Notes: generated from the letters alone by a model not told the origin. A stretch of 64,000 nt of DNA from Timema cristinae (GCA_039000515.1 JBCFYV010000249.1:62001-126000); one strand, 5' to 3'; shown: positions 46,261 to 57,059, counted from the stretch's first letter. Translations and numbers: made by a program.

Positions 46261-46360
46261 ACACGAGGTACGTCCTGAACAGAAGCCTCCCCTTTTAGTC
46301 GCTTCTTACGTCAAGCAGGGGTTACTGCGGGACTATTCTAAACCCCGTCCCGCAGGGGGG
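46261..46360 (-). promoter_or_regulatory. Structured 5' terminus of the LINE (pseudoknot candidate), copy C
   Basis: Same layout as in copy A: 9-bp stem 46325-46333 with 46347-46355; AACCCC in the loop (46341-46346) can pair with GGGGTT at 46318-46323. The stem and both pseudoknot strands are identical in the two copies, while the loop differs at one base. I infer an RNA element at the very 5' end. Confidence 0.5.
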
Positions 46361-46371
46361 AATTAAGAAAA
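46361..46371 (+). other. Target-site duplication of LINE C, right copy
   Basis: AATTAAGAAAA; continues into an A-rich intron stretch. Confidence 0.9.
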
Positions 46372-46425
46372 AAAAACCAAATAAAAAATAAACCTTAATT
46401 TTATTTGTTTTTCTTTCTGATGCAG

Positions 46426-47219
46426 GAATCCATCGTTCTGGACCCAGATCTTACGAATCAAGCTCCTCTTCTTCATCGGAGTCAAGTAGTTCCAGTGATT
46501 CAAGTGAATCTGAAGTTGTCGATGATACTGATGCAGACAAAAACTGAAACCCTTCATCTGACGAAGAAAGCAGTGAAGATGAATTCCAGAAAGACATTGA
46601 CCGTATTTTTAATGCCCAAACACCTTCAAGCAGTGCAAGCAGTGATGCTCGTAAAGTTAGTAAGGTAACTGCAACTGTCAGCATTCCTGATGTCAGGCAT
46701 TCAGTCAGCACTGTTAGCCAAACGCCTAACCTACCTGTAACTAGTAGACCTGCCTTAAAAACAATAATGGTCCAAATACTCCTGACCTACAATCTGTTGC
46801 TAGTACCCCTGTCTCAACCAGTAATGCCGAAATCTCTGTTGCTACTACCGTTGATATTCTGAGTCCAGATAAAAAGGTAAACGAAAAGAAATGAATCCAG
46901 CTGGAAGAGGAATATATTAAAGGCAGCTAGAAATGTTAGGAAAACGTACGAAAGTCATTCAAAGAAACCTGAAAAACGTGTGAAAGAAGCAAGAAAAATT
47001 AAGTCTCCTTGTAAAGATAAATAGCGATTAAAGTGCCCTGAAAAATAACTGAGGATGAAAGGAAGTGTTTTTTTGATGCGTATTGGAACCTGGGGGACAT
47101 TGTCAAACAAAGGGAGTTTATTCATAACAGCGCAACAGAAATAAAACCTAAATATCGTTACGTGTGGGAAGGTGGACAAAGGCCACGAAGGAATCATAAT
47201 GCTGCGTTATTTTTTAATC
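46426..47219 (+). pseudogene. DUF7869-like gene, Ser-rich and Cys-motif region
   Basis: Follows an acceptor TTTCTGATGCAG. In phase with the donor at 39910, it reads GIHRSGPRSYESSSSSS and an acidic Ser-rich stretch, meets a TGA at about 46545, and continues in the same frame as SSDEESSEDEFQKDID. A frame change lies near 46757 and a donor-like AAGGTAAAC near 46877. From about 46890 it gives the family block NVRKTYESHSKKPEKRV, then KCPEKITEDERKCFF and LGDIVKQREFI, and ends at RRNHNA where the LTR element starts. A TAG at about 47023 interrupts it. I know this block as the region upstream of the DUF7869 domain in arthropod proteins. Confidence 0.6.
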
Positions 47220-48055
47220 TGTTGTGCGGCAATCTAGTGACCGTTCCGAAACCGAGTGAACCACCGAGAACCCCCCAGTGCGCCCGCCGATAGTATCAAA
47301 GGTTCTCAAGAGATAGTGCCAGACCAAGGGGAACTATTAAGCCCAAAATTTTCTTTAAAAAAAAGGGAACAAACCACACTCCAACTGTATAATATGTAAA
47401 AACGATGTATATAGTATTAGTAAGAATAATTATAAGAGGTAAAATAGATATATTTAGTATAAGCTTAGATAGTAAGATTTGGGAGGAGGGTTGTGCCCAA
47501 CCTCCTTCAAACTGATAAAAATTGTTGATGTATGGGGATAAGGAAAACTGGAACCCAGTAAAGAGTTCGGAACACTGTATACACCCATGTGTCAGTTTAA
47601 TTTTTTTGCAAACCTCCTTGCTAGCCTTCCTACTTACCGCCATTAGCGCTCAGAACCATCCGGGCTGCCAATTCCTTTACCAATCTAGACATCCTATCCT
47701 CGCCATTTCCTACTTCATGACCCCTCCTCCAACGTATCGCCGCAGCAAAGGAGGGCTACGCCGTAAAGCCCGAGCAGAAAATTACAGAGTTTTCAAAACC
47801 CTTCTCACTCCTGCCCCCTTCCTATATCCATTTGCACCATCCCCCCCCCGCTCCCTCACAACCTGCCTATCAACTACGACCCCTCTCTCCTCCCCTCCCA
47901 CGTACCAACTTTCTGTTCTGAATACAAATCCCTGACCCTCAAGGACCCACGGCGGACACATATTAAATGTCTCCGAAATAAAAAATTACAGCAACGACTC
48001 CGCGACTTGGGCCTAGACAGCTCACCTCCTCCTCCCCGAAGGAAGATCAACAAGA

Positions 48056-48073
48056 TGGCGCCCAACGTGGGGC
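48056..48073 (+). promoter_or_regulatory. Primer-binding site, tRNA-Lys type
   Basis: TGGCGCCCAACGTGGGGC, 18 bases, matches the known primer-binding sequence complementary to the 3' end of tRNA-Lys(1,2). It lies 3 bases after the LTR end and 126 bases before the gag start, as expected. Confidence 0.85.
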
Positions 48074-48199
48074 AACTTCTCCTGAACAGAAGAAGAGAAG
48101 AGTGATCGGCTGAAGCCATCAGAGAACCCCAAGCCTAAGGACTCACCAATTTTCCGAGTTCAGAAAACTAGGTGGCGCCCTAAAAAAAACACAAAAAAA

Positions 48200-48941
48200 A
48201 TGCCAAGACGTACCCGACATCAGTGCGGTTTTCCCACCTGCCCCGGAAAGGGAGAAAGAACAATCTAATGTGATAAGTGCGAAGAATGGTATCACTTCCT
48301 ATGCTTAAACTGGGAAGAAAAAGACAGAGATACCACTGGGCTACAATTCATCTGCCAAACCTGCCAGGAAAAAACGGCCGCCGAGCACGACGAACTCGAA
48401 GAACTCCGCAGAAGAACGAGCCAATCCCCCGCAATCCTAGCCACCAATCCCCCGCATCCCACCTTCCAACCTATTCTCCCAGGATTCTCAGGCCTGGACC
48501 ACGAAGATCCGGCAGCCTTCCTGCAGAAGTGTGAAACAATCCTCCATGACAGTAACATACCCAAGGAGCTATGGAAAACACTAGTAAAGGAAAGGTTAAA
48601 TCAAGACGCCGCGCAGTGGTGGAAATATTATGAGGGATATTCCAACACTTGGGAAGAACTTCAAAAAAGGCTTCAAGAACAATTCGACCCTCCACCACTG
48701 AGAGTCAAACTCCAAGCGAAGCTATATGGGGAAGTCCAGACAGCCGGAGAATCTACCGACCTTTTCATTCTCAGAAAGATGAGACTGTACAAGCAATTCT
48801 TCCCCACCGCTCCCGACGAGCAAATTCTACCCCTCATAAGTGAGCTCCTCCACCCCACCATACGGCCATTTATCACCTCCGTCCCACCCACTACCGTAGA
48901 CCAATTACTAGAGCGAGCTCAGGCAGTGCAACGAGATATAC
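48200..48941 (+). pseudogene. F1 gag with an N-terminal PHD-like finger
   Basis: The ATG at 48200 reads MPRRTRHQCGFPTCPGKG. An in-frame TAA lies at 48266-48268, then come CDKCEEWYHFLCLNW and FICQTCQE: together a C4HC3 pattern with a Trp-x-His, like a PHD finger. A capsid-type region follows (LPGFSGLDHEDPAAFLQK, WWKYYEGY, FDPPPLRVKLQAKLYGE), ending LLERAQAVQRDI at 48941 where the frame is cut by the next LTR. PHD-like fingers in gag are uncommon but known in some insect LTR elements, from memory. Confidence 0.7.
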
Positions 48942-49780
48942 TGTGCTGTGCACCTTTTTTTAAAAATATATAATAGAGGAAGGCATTTATGTTTTAATTG
49001 TGCGGCGAACACGGGCTGAACTTTCAACTTCCTGCTGGACTACGTGGCCCACACTGAGTTGTTGTAATTTGGTACCGAGATCGGGCAGCATAAACATTTG
49101 CAGTGCGATGTCGCCCGTTACGCAGAAGGAAAAGGATGGGGGGGGTCGGGATTGAGTGTTTTTGCAAGGTCGACAGTTGGTGATACTGACGTGGATGACT
49201 TTAGGACTATTTTCTTTAACATTATTAATTTATGTATTAATTTATCTTTGTTTTCATCATTATTAATGTTTGTGTTTTCTTTATCTTATTTTTTTTATGT
49301 GAACTGTTGTTATTGGAAATTTTCATTTATGCTATTAATGTTTGTGTTGTTTTATCTTAATTCTTATATGTGAGCGGTTGTTATTGGGAATTTTCATTTA
49401 TACTATTAAAAATATGATATCTGGAATCCGTGATGGTCAATAATTATAATCATTAAAGGCTCTCCTTATTTTTAGAGTTATTATATTTCACTGGATATTA
49501 GTTTCTTGTTCCCCTTTCACCATACATTAAAGAAGAGAGGTGAGCGTACATAAGGCAGACACTACAAAATGGTGCCGAAACCCAGGAAATCTAATTTTCT
49601 GTAAATTGGGTTGGTCTCTCTCTCCCTCTCTCTCTGTAATTGTGGGGTGAGTGGTGTTGTGTGTATTGTGGTCATATTATTCTTATTATTTTTATTATTA
49701 TTGTATATGTCTATTTTATTGTCACAACTGAGTGGTGTTGGTTTTGTTACATACTAACACCATGGAGGGGGTAAGACTAT

Positions 49781-51095
49781 TTGGGGGACCTGCCTATGGG
49801 TGCAGCTCGGCACGGGGAGGAGGTAGCGGACATGATCACCCTTAGTGAGACCGGTAATCCTGACTTGGTCAATAACAATTTGCAATGGATGGATGATCTC
49901 CGAGTAAGACAACTTCACTCTTTTTCTCTAGCTAGTGCTTTAACTTCACCTGTAAACCCACCGTTCAAGGTGGAAGGCGTTGATCACGGAAACCGACTAT
50001 TGATCGATTTCTCGGGCCCTCCGGTTGATGGAATCCGCCACGCTAGATCGGAGTGTTGTATTTCACCATTGTTTGGCTCCGGGGGAATTTGCTCAGGTGG
50101 GGAGGGGGGTCGGCCTCAGTACCCTCCTAAATCCAATATCAATTTTTTTCAGAAAAATGCTCTTTTGAAACTTTTTGAAAAATATTAGTCCACCGGTGCC
50201 TTATAAGGCGGATTCCATTTTCACATTTGTTTTGAAAATTTCTAAATTAGTGAAATTGGGTGCTTTCCCTGAGATTGACCTTATCTATGCGGCCTTTTCT
50301 CTAACTACCGGTATGTTGATGCAATTGTGGGGGCACGCCATGCAAAACCGCATGTCCTGGAACACTTTGAGGAAAACCATTGTTGTGAGATGTCTTACTC
50401 CTCATGATGTATCTGTTCTGTCTTTGAAGTATTTCGACCGCCTTCAGACTCCTTATGAGTCCTTCAGGGAATTTGTGATTGCGTGCATGGATGCCGCAGA
50501 TACTCTTCAGCTTTCTTTGGGGGAGGACCGGATTGTTCATACTATTGTGGCCAACTGTGCTCCTCAGGTCAGAATGCGAATGAGTGGGGTGAGGCCCAGA
50601 TCTTTCTCGCAACTTGAAAGCGTAGTACACTCCGTGGAGGAGTATCTGTTGGCGGACCTTCGGTTCAATCAACGGTTTGGGGCCGGTGCACTCCCTGACC
50701 CTCCACAACCTCAGTTGTCCTTTTCAACTAGTGGTTACCCATTGCCTGTCGTCGCTGAAAAGGAAGTTCAAAATGTAATTTCGCTCCCTCCTTTTCCTTG
50801 CTTGGATTTGACAGTTAATCCGGTGTCAGCTGCGAGTGGGGGGATCAAAAATTTATTGGACAATCCGGGGAGAATGGGGAAATTTCGGGAGAACCGTCTG
50901 GGAGCAGATTCTCCTTCGGACGAATGTTTTAAGTGTGGTGACTGGGGTCACTTAAGTAAAGTCTGTCCTTCCAAACACAGGTCAAGACCTAGTAACCTAC
51001 CGGTGTCTTCCACAACTAGGTCTGAAAGTTCAGTGGTGTGTTGGAAATGTGGAGAAAAGGGACATGTGCATCGAAACTGTCCAAAAAACTTGTAA
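49781..51095 (+). pseudogene. F2 gag with two zinc knuckles
   Basis: The first frame (49781-50188) gives the N-terminal part (MGDLPMGAARHGEE). A shift near 50170 leads to frame 50175-51095. This holds the capsid region (MSWNTLRKTIVVRCL, YESFREFVIACMDAA) and the nucleocapsid with two CCHC knuckles, CFKCGDWGHLSKVC and CWKCGEKGHVHRNC, near the end. One indel is enough to explain the split. Gag would form the particle and bind RNA. The stop at 51095 overlaps the protease frame by 47 bases, a usual gag-pol arrangement. Confidence 0.75.
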
Positions 51096-51717
51096 GAAAA
51101 AAGTCCTGAATCATGCCTTTCTTCTACCTCCGGATCCTTCTGAATCGATTCACAATCCTAAGTATGCAAAATTTCGTGGTTCCGACAAACCCGCGGTGGT
51201 GCCTGTTGTACCTGTGCGGCTGGGGGATAATTATTTCCCTGCGCTTTTAGACACTGGCGCCACCTGTTCATTAGTGTCCAGTCATTGAATGAATGATTTT
51301 GCCCCGAAAGATTGGGTTCTAGATAGCAAGCGTTGCTTTGTTCCCCTGTCTAATTTGTCGAGCACTCCGATTGAGGTTAGGGAGGCAGTCTATCTTCTGA
51401 TAAATCTCAATGAGTTGGCCTGGAAATTTAACTTCCTAGTTGCACCCTTCACTAGGTATGCATTGTTGCTTGGCGCAGATTTTATACAGTATGCCAAAAT
51501 GTCAATTTATTTGTGTGACAATTCATACAGTTTTAAATTCAATGATGCTTCCCATAAATTTGTTTCTCTGTCCAATATAATGTTTATAGGACTCGTGGAA
51601 TCTAGCATTCAGCATGATTCTTTGCTCTCTGTCTTAAAGAAAGAATTCCCCACTGTACTCACGGACAAATTAGGGGCCACTAACTTGGTCCACTATGAAC
51701 TGAAGGTCAATTGTGAA
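51049..51717 (+). pseudogene. F2 protease and start of pol
   Basis: The protease active site is ALLDTGATCSLVSS (frame 51049-51288). A TGA at 51286-51288 is followed in the same frame by DWVLDSKRCFVPL and LLLGADFIQ, the second part of a retropepsin. Then comes the pre-RT segment ending KLGATNLVHYELKVNC, cut by LINE D. The reverse transcriptase itself is missing. Confidence 0.7.
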
Positions 51718-54700
51718 TTATTATTATTATTATTGTTTAAAGGACCATCGACACATCGAGGTCATTAGGGCCTTGAAATATATTTAAAAAAACATAATGA
51801 AATCCCCATAGGGGAAATAGATAAAACATCCACCATCTGAGACACTCCATAGGAATGCTCAAATGGGCTCTTAGTATAAATTAAGTGATACACCTGCTAA
51901 AAAAAACACAAGTGTATCACTCCAATAAAAAGACAAAACAAACATATTAAAATATAACACGTTAAAATGACACAACATGTTAAAATTATAATACAACATG
52001 TTAAATTGTAATAAAACTGTTAAAAAGATCTCAATATTAGATAATATCGAAAAGACCCACTTTATAAAAGTGACTCAAATGGCATTAAAAATATCCGCCT
52101 GGCGTATAAAACGGAGTAAACAAATAACTCCATCCGTGCTATCGCGTAATAAAAAAACGTAGGTCACCTATAAAATCAAGAGCCAGGCGGATAGGGGCAT
52201 ATTTACGACACTCCACCAAAATGTGATACACACTCAGAGGAGCATCGCAAAACTCACACACTGGGGGTGGGTACCCTCTCAATAAAAACCCATGGGTCAA
52301 TGATGTGTATCCGACGCGGAGTCTTGTCACGATGACCTCCTCTCTTCTAGACTAACGTATAGAAGAGGGCCACCGCGACACAACGTCCCTGATGGACCGC
52401 AGCTTGTTCTGAGCAGGGGTCGAGACCCACTGCTCGTGCCAGGTGCGTAAGACTCCACGCCGAACATAACCCTTTAGATCTAAAAACAGGACACCCAGAC
52501 TCGCCTCCGGAGGCAAGCGTGCTGCCTCCTTGGCTGACTGGTCCACCAGTTCATTTCCTGGAAGACCAGCGTGACCAGGAATCCAGCAAAAGGCGAGCCG
52601 GGTGCTTAATGAATCAATTTTAAAAATTTGCTCATGTATCATCTGCACGATGGGATTCCAGGAGTAGAGAGTGGACAATGCCAACAGAGCACTCATGGAA
52701 TCCGTGCAGATGAGGACAGAACGGTGACTACTTCGGTATACAAAACACAAAGATTTAAAAATGGCATATAATTCAGCCGTAAAAACACTGTTTTTTTTAG
52801 GTAAACCAAATTTAAAATTGGATCCTTCCACAACAAAAGCACATACCACGGAGGCTCCAGATTTAGAGCCATCAGTGTAGATGCGCTCAAATCCGTGAAA
52901 GCGAGTGGCGAGGAGCTCATTAAAGGTCCTCTCATATACAAAGTTTGGGGTGGTCGCTTCATGGAATTTGGCAAGATCAAAATGGCATTTCGGAGGGCGT
53001 ATCTTCCAGGGAGAAACTTGACTTGGTGATGTGGGATAGCCTTTGGCAGGACTATCCCACACGTGTCGAAAACCGATAGCATCCTGATCCCAACCGGCCT
53101 TGTACTACGCCATTTGGTTTCATACAAGACACGGTTAGGGGGATGAAACACAGGGCGGTAAGCAAAATTATTTGGCATGCAATGCAGTTTCGACACGTAA
53201 GATGCCAGGAGATAAGACCACCGGTAAGAAAGAGGGGGCTCACCGGCGTCGGCACAGATGCTGACGACTGGACTGGTACGAAAAGCACCAGTAGCCAGTC
53301 GAATGCGAGCATGGTGGACGCTATCGAGCATCTTTAACGCCGAGGGTCTAGCGGAACCATTTACAAAACTGCCGTAATCAAGTTTTGATATCACCAAGGC
53401 TCTATAGAGGCGCATCAAGGTTTCCCTATCAGCACCCCAAGAGCGACCACTCACAACTTTAAGTAAATTCAAAGCTTTAACACACCTCACTTTCAGGTCT
53501 TTGATGTGGGGGATCAAAGTTAGTTTAAAATCGAATAAAAGTCCCAGGAACCTTACGGTCTCGGAGACAGGTAAAACAACGTTGTTCATTAAAATAATGG
53601 AGGCTGACTGTATTCCGCGTAATCTATGGAAGTGGACGACAGTCGTCTTGGCCAAAGAGAAACGAAAGCCATTACGAGATGCCCACAACCATAGATTGTT
53701 TACAGCGAGTTGTATCTGTCGTTCAGCCCTGTGGAGACTTGATAAACTGCAATAAATTGCGTAGTCATCCACAAAAAGGCATGAACGAACAGATAAGCGC
53801 ACGTTGTCTACAATGCTATTTATCGCAATAGTAACAACGAACAGCTCAAAGGACTGCCCTGGGGCACCCCATTTTCTTGAATAAAATCATCGGATAAGGT
53901 GTTTTTTAACCTAACCCGGAAGTGTCCATACGACATAAAATTAGCTACAAAATAGGGAGTTTCCCCCGGAACCCCCAATTAAAAAGGTTTTTTAAGATGT
54001 CGTAACGCCATGTGGTATCGTACGCCTTCTCCAAATCAAAGAAAACCGCCAAAAGATGCTGTTTATGGAGAAAGGCGTCACGAACAGCAGTCTCAAGACG
54101 GACGAGATGATCAACCGTGGATCGGTTACGGCGAAAACCACATTGAATATTGGATAGCAGATTGCGGGATTCTAAATACCATATAAGTCGTTTATTTATC
54201 ATTTTTTCTAATATTTTGCATACACAGCTAGTTAAGGCTATCGGTCTATAACTAGTTGGCTCTAATTTATCCTTGCCACTTTTATATATTGGGATAACGG
54301 TGTCTTGCCTCCACAGTGTTGGGAATTGACGAGATTCCCAAACACAATTGTAGAGGTCTAAGAGGAACGCCCGTCCAGCAGGGGACAGTTGGCGCAACAT
54401 TTCGTAATGGATATCATCCGGGCCAGAAGTTGTATTGCCCGCCTGGGACAGGGCATAGGTAAGTACCTCTTTAGTAAAGGGGGATTTATAATCCTCCCCC
54501 CGACTTTGGCCAAAATCAATAGTAAGGCGCTCGATGCTGCACTTATGCACCCCGAACTCGTTAGAGTAGCTCGCAGTGCTAGAAATAGCGGCGAACATCG
54601 AGCCCAATAATTGGCGATCTCCATAGGGGAGGAGACAAGTGAACCGTCAGACATGAGTGCGGGTATATTATAAATGGTATTTTGGCTACTACGTACTTTA

Positions 54701-55086
54701 CGAATGTGATCCCAAACCTTGGTTGTGGGAGTGGAAATAGTAAGGGTAGAAATAAACTGTCTCCAAGACTCTCTTCTGCTTTCTCGAATAATACGACGAG
54801 CTCTAGCACGTAGAATCCGGAATGACTTCAGATTCTCCGAAGTAGGACGTCGATTAAATATACGTAGGTCTCTTCGACGGTTAGAAATATCCAGCAGGCA
54901 CTCCTCGTTCCACCAGGGAACAGGACGGTGGCGCGTGTTTGGCGAGGATTTAGGGATGGATGCCCTCGCCGCCGCAATGACCGTCGAAGTAAGTTGCCCA
55001 GCCTTAACATCGACGTCAGGAGAATGGGGTTCGTCGAATACGGCGAGCTCGCGGAATTTATCCCAGTTAGCACGTTTAAGAACCCA
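51718..55086 (-). mobile_element. I-clade-like LINE copy D, 5'-truncated
   Basis: Starts with the TTA/TAA tail at 51718-51734 inside F2 pol and runs through the 3' UTR into ORF2. It stops at 55086 within the segment after the endonuclease. Its 5' side abuts the DUF7869-like gene rather than F2, so no duplication of the target can be paired. It is close in sequence to copy C. Confidence 0.9.
52080..55086 (-). pseudogene. LINE D ORF2: reverse transcriptase and RNase H
   Basis: Frame 55107-54358 and frame 54607-53945 carry the linker and the first half of the reverse transcriptase (YRPIALTSC, FFDLEKAYD). Frame 53802-52693 opens near FVDDYAIYC. Frame 53062-52352 holds RNase H, with YTDGSKSG, CTDSMSA and an intact FCWIPGHAGLPGNE. 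Frame 52330-52139 has the Cys/His end CEFCDAPLSVYHILVEC. Four or more frame changes break it. The endonuclease is missing through 5' truncation. Confidence 0.88.
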
Positions 55087-55996
55087 TGGTTGGAAAAGAG
55101 CTATCAAGAAAAGAGAAGGAGAATGACAAACACATACTAGTGGATAAAGCCTTATTAGCAGTTAACGATTTACAAGCTGCCATGCAATTGCCAAAAGGCG
55201 ACTGCTCAGCTTTTTATTATTCGTCTCAATTGAATGTCCTAAACTTTACAATTTCCAATCTTCTTAAAAAAACAAACAATGAATGTTATATTTGAGATGA
55301 ATCAAACGGCCACCGTGGAGCAAATGAACTCGGTTCGTGTGTTTTAGAATATATTGAGAAAAACATTGGAATATACAAGGATGTAACTTCCTATTCCGAT
55401 AATTCTAGCGGACAGCAAAATAATAAGTTCATGTTAGCCGCATATATCGTAGCTCTCCGTAAATACGGCATTAACTCCATCACTCACAAATTACTAATCA
55501 AAGGCCATACCCAAAACGAAGGGGATTCCATTCCCTCTTTGATTGAGAGAAAAATGAAACAGGCTGTTAAAAGTGGCCCAATTTATACGCCAGAAGGTCT
55601 CATTTCATTTATCAGAACAGTAAAAAGAACGGGTGAACCCTTTTCTGTAAATGAACTTTCCTATGATGACTTTTTCGATTTGAAACTTTTAGCATCTGAT
55701 ATTGGTCCTCTGCGTATTGTAAAAAATACACAAAATCAACCTGTTAAATTTAAAGAGATCAAAGTGATGCGAGTTCAAATAATTCTCCAAATTAGCTTTT
55801 TTATAAGCTTTCTTATGGGCATTCAGACTTTATGAGGCCCTAATTGTAAGAAAAGCCAAGCCATGTAATGTCCCGTTAAAACCTGCCTTCGACCAAAAGC
55901 TTAAGATTTCTGACGCTAAATAAAAATGACCTGATGGGACTTATTGAAAGGAATTTAATACCAAAAGTTTACAAAACGTTCTATGAAAGTCTTTAG
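55087..55996 (+). pseudogene. DUF7869-like gene, conserved C-terminal domain
   Basis: Follows directly on LINE D. One frame gives FDLQ-like LAVNDLQAAMQLPKGDC, a TGA at about 55292 where the family has Trp, then DESNGHRGANELGSC, SDNSSGQQNNKF, LLIKGHTQNEGDS and IERKMKQAVKSGPIYTP. The spaced Asp, His and Glu recall an RNase H-like nuclease fold (DUF7869, from memory). The frame closes at 55835. Another frame after an indel gives KNDLMGLIERNLIPKVY and the stop at 55994-55996, the usual C terminus of the family. The function is unknown; the origin may be a transposon. About 100-200 residues between 47219 and 55087 are missing. Confidence 0.6.
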
Positions 55997-56271
55997 TTGT
56001 TTCTATTTTTTACTTTTGTATTTTTTTTCTTTTTTTTTTCTATTCTTTACTTTTCTATTATTATCTTTTGTATTAATATTATTGTATTATCCAAGTACGA
56101 GACTTGTAGATTTTCCGGAAAACGTTTTGGAATTTGTCTAAGAAAATAAAATTATATTGCTTATTATACTAATTACAAGTGATGACAGCAATAAAGTGTA
56201 ACGTATAATGATCAGTTTACTTATAATAAAATACTATTTTATTTTAATTTAATTAATCTTGATTTCTTCCA
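55997..56271. other. AT-rich sequence, no gene seen
   Basis: Pyrimidine-rich tract around 56000-56080, then AT-rich DNA leading to an acceptor-like TTTCTTCCAG. Confidence 0.4.
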
Positions 56272-56410
56272 GGTGACGTGTAAATGTAATAACAAGTGCT
56301 GAACGCTTACACACAAATGGAAAGTAAAGATCTTTGAAGATTATCACAAATTGGATGAAATTATTCAGGGGACATTTTTGATGGGACAAAAGCAGACCTT
56401 ACATGAACAA
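56272..56410 (+). pseudogene. Second DUF7869-like exon (Cys-motif region)
   Basis: After TTTCTTCCAG the frame reads VTCKCNNKC, a TGA, then KVKIFEDYHKLDEIIQGTF. The order C-x-C-x3-C followed by a charged helix and LDEIIQ matches the block that precedes DUF7869 in the family (compare 47020-47120) but belongs to a different subfamily. It is on the same strand as the gene just upstream, whose C terminus has already ended, so it may be a fragment of a neighbour paralogue. Confidence 0.45.
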
Positions 56411-56860
56411 TAATATTGGCAATACCTTATCATATCGTCAATAATATTGAACGTGTAAGGCGAAAAACTGGATTGACGCTCGATATTGATGGAGTATTGA
56501 ACAAATCAGGATTTTCTGTTTTTCGGGCATCTATACTGGAAAATGGAGGGGATATTGTCAATATTATTGAACGTAAAGGGGCGAGCGTCAATATTTCCAT
56601 CAATACTCATTTCAGTTGAAAGTCACGCTCCTGTGAAGGTGACAATGACCGATCCCATTTCAGACGATTTAGTCCTTGGGAACGATGAAGATATTGTTGG
56701 CTCACCTGGTTCCCGTGAAGATGTCCTTCGCCCCTTCATCGAGCAATAACTGTGGAATACGACCAACCCATTATATTCGAAGGGAGCAAGAAATTCAGCT
56801 CTTGACCTCCTCATACCTATTTTAATGAGAATAAAGCCGAGGGCCAACAAGAGAGAGGAT
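56411..56860. other. No gene recognised; short internal repeats
   Basis: Contains two related stretches (about 56437-56505 and 56556-56615) sharing 'tcaata-tattgaacgt' in direct order and 'gacgctcg' in inverted order. No domain in the open frames. Confidence 0.35.
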
Positions 56861-56869
56861 GTGAAAAAA

Positions 56870-57058
56870 CAAAACAAAGAACAGTCTAAGAACAAATTAC
56901 AGGAAAGGATTGAAGAAGATTGCTGCATCGAAGAGGTCGGGGAGGAGTGCAGATGAGGTTTACACACCTTCCTCATGGGTGTGTTGTGCTTTATCGTTTC
57001 TTGAGAGGTTCGAGAAAACAGTTCAGCAGCTGACGACGGCACCAGCAGTGGAACGGGT
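56870..57058 (+). pseudogene. MADF-domain-like exon, probably of a PIF/Harbinger element
   Basis: Frame 56910-57095 reads MKKIAASKRSGRSADEVYTPS and SWVCCALSFL, the second half of a MADF domain. It runs to AVER followed by a GTGAGTTT donor at 57059. The first half of the domain is not recognisable upstream. The C-terminal part of such a protein appears at 58444, beyond a minus-strand Harbinger transposase piece. Confidence 0.5.
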
Positions 57059-57059
57059 G

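Larger units (their letters stand above)
40037..46360 (-). mobile_element. I-clade-like LINE copy C, full length
   Basis: This 6324-bp copy is complete from the CCCCCC-led 5' end at 46360 to the TAA/TTA tail at 40037-40056, with 11-bp duplications at both ends. Layout on the minus strand: structured 5' terminus (46260-46360), leader with purine-rich tract, ORF1 (45844-44127), a 22-base spacer, ORF2 (44104-40414) and a 3' UTR of about 370 bases. It lies in an intron of the DUF7869-like gene, antisense to it. Family features (APE endonuclease, RT, RNase H, TAA tail, CCHC ORF1) fit the I group, which includes I and Nimb. Jockey is less likely because of the RNase H. Confidence 0.93.
47220..48941 (+). 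mobile_element. LTR retrotransposon F1, 5' part
   Basis: Inserted in the DUF7869-like gene. A presumed LTR (47220-48052, TGTTGTGCGG to ATCAACA) is followed by a primer-binding site and a gag. The element is cut at 48941, where another LTR starts. Its 3' part and second LTR are absent from the window. The LTR start is inferred from where the host gene likeness stops. Confidence 0.65.
48942..51717 (+). mobile_element. LTR retrotransposon F2, 5' part, inserted in F1
   Basis: A presumed LTR (48942-49566, TGTGCTGTGC to CACTACA) is followed by a primer-binding-like sequence TGGTGCCGAAACCCAGG (49570-49586), a CT-rich leader, gag (49781-51095) and the start of protease/pol (51049-51717). There LINE D interrupts it. 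The remainder of pol and the 3' LTR are not found after LINE D. Confidence 0.7.

Noticed and set aside
49098..49373. Hydrophobic 91-codon frame in the F2 LTR
   Set aside because: T-rich composition produces Leu/Phe runs; it lies inside the presumed LTR and has no known family.
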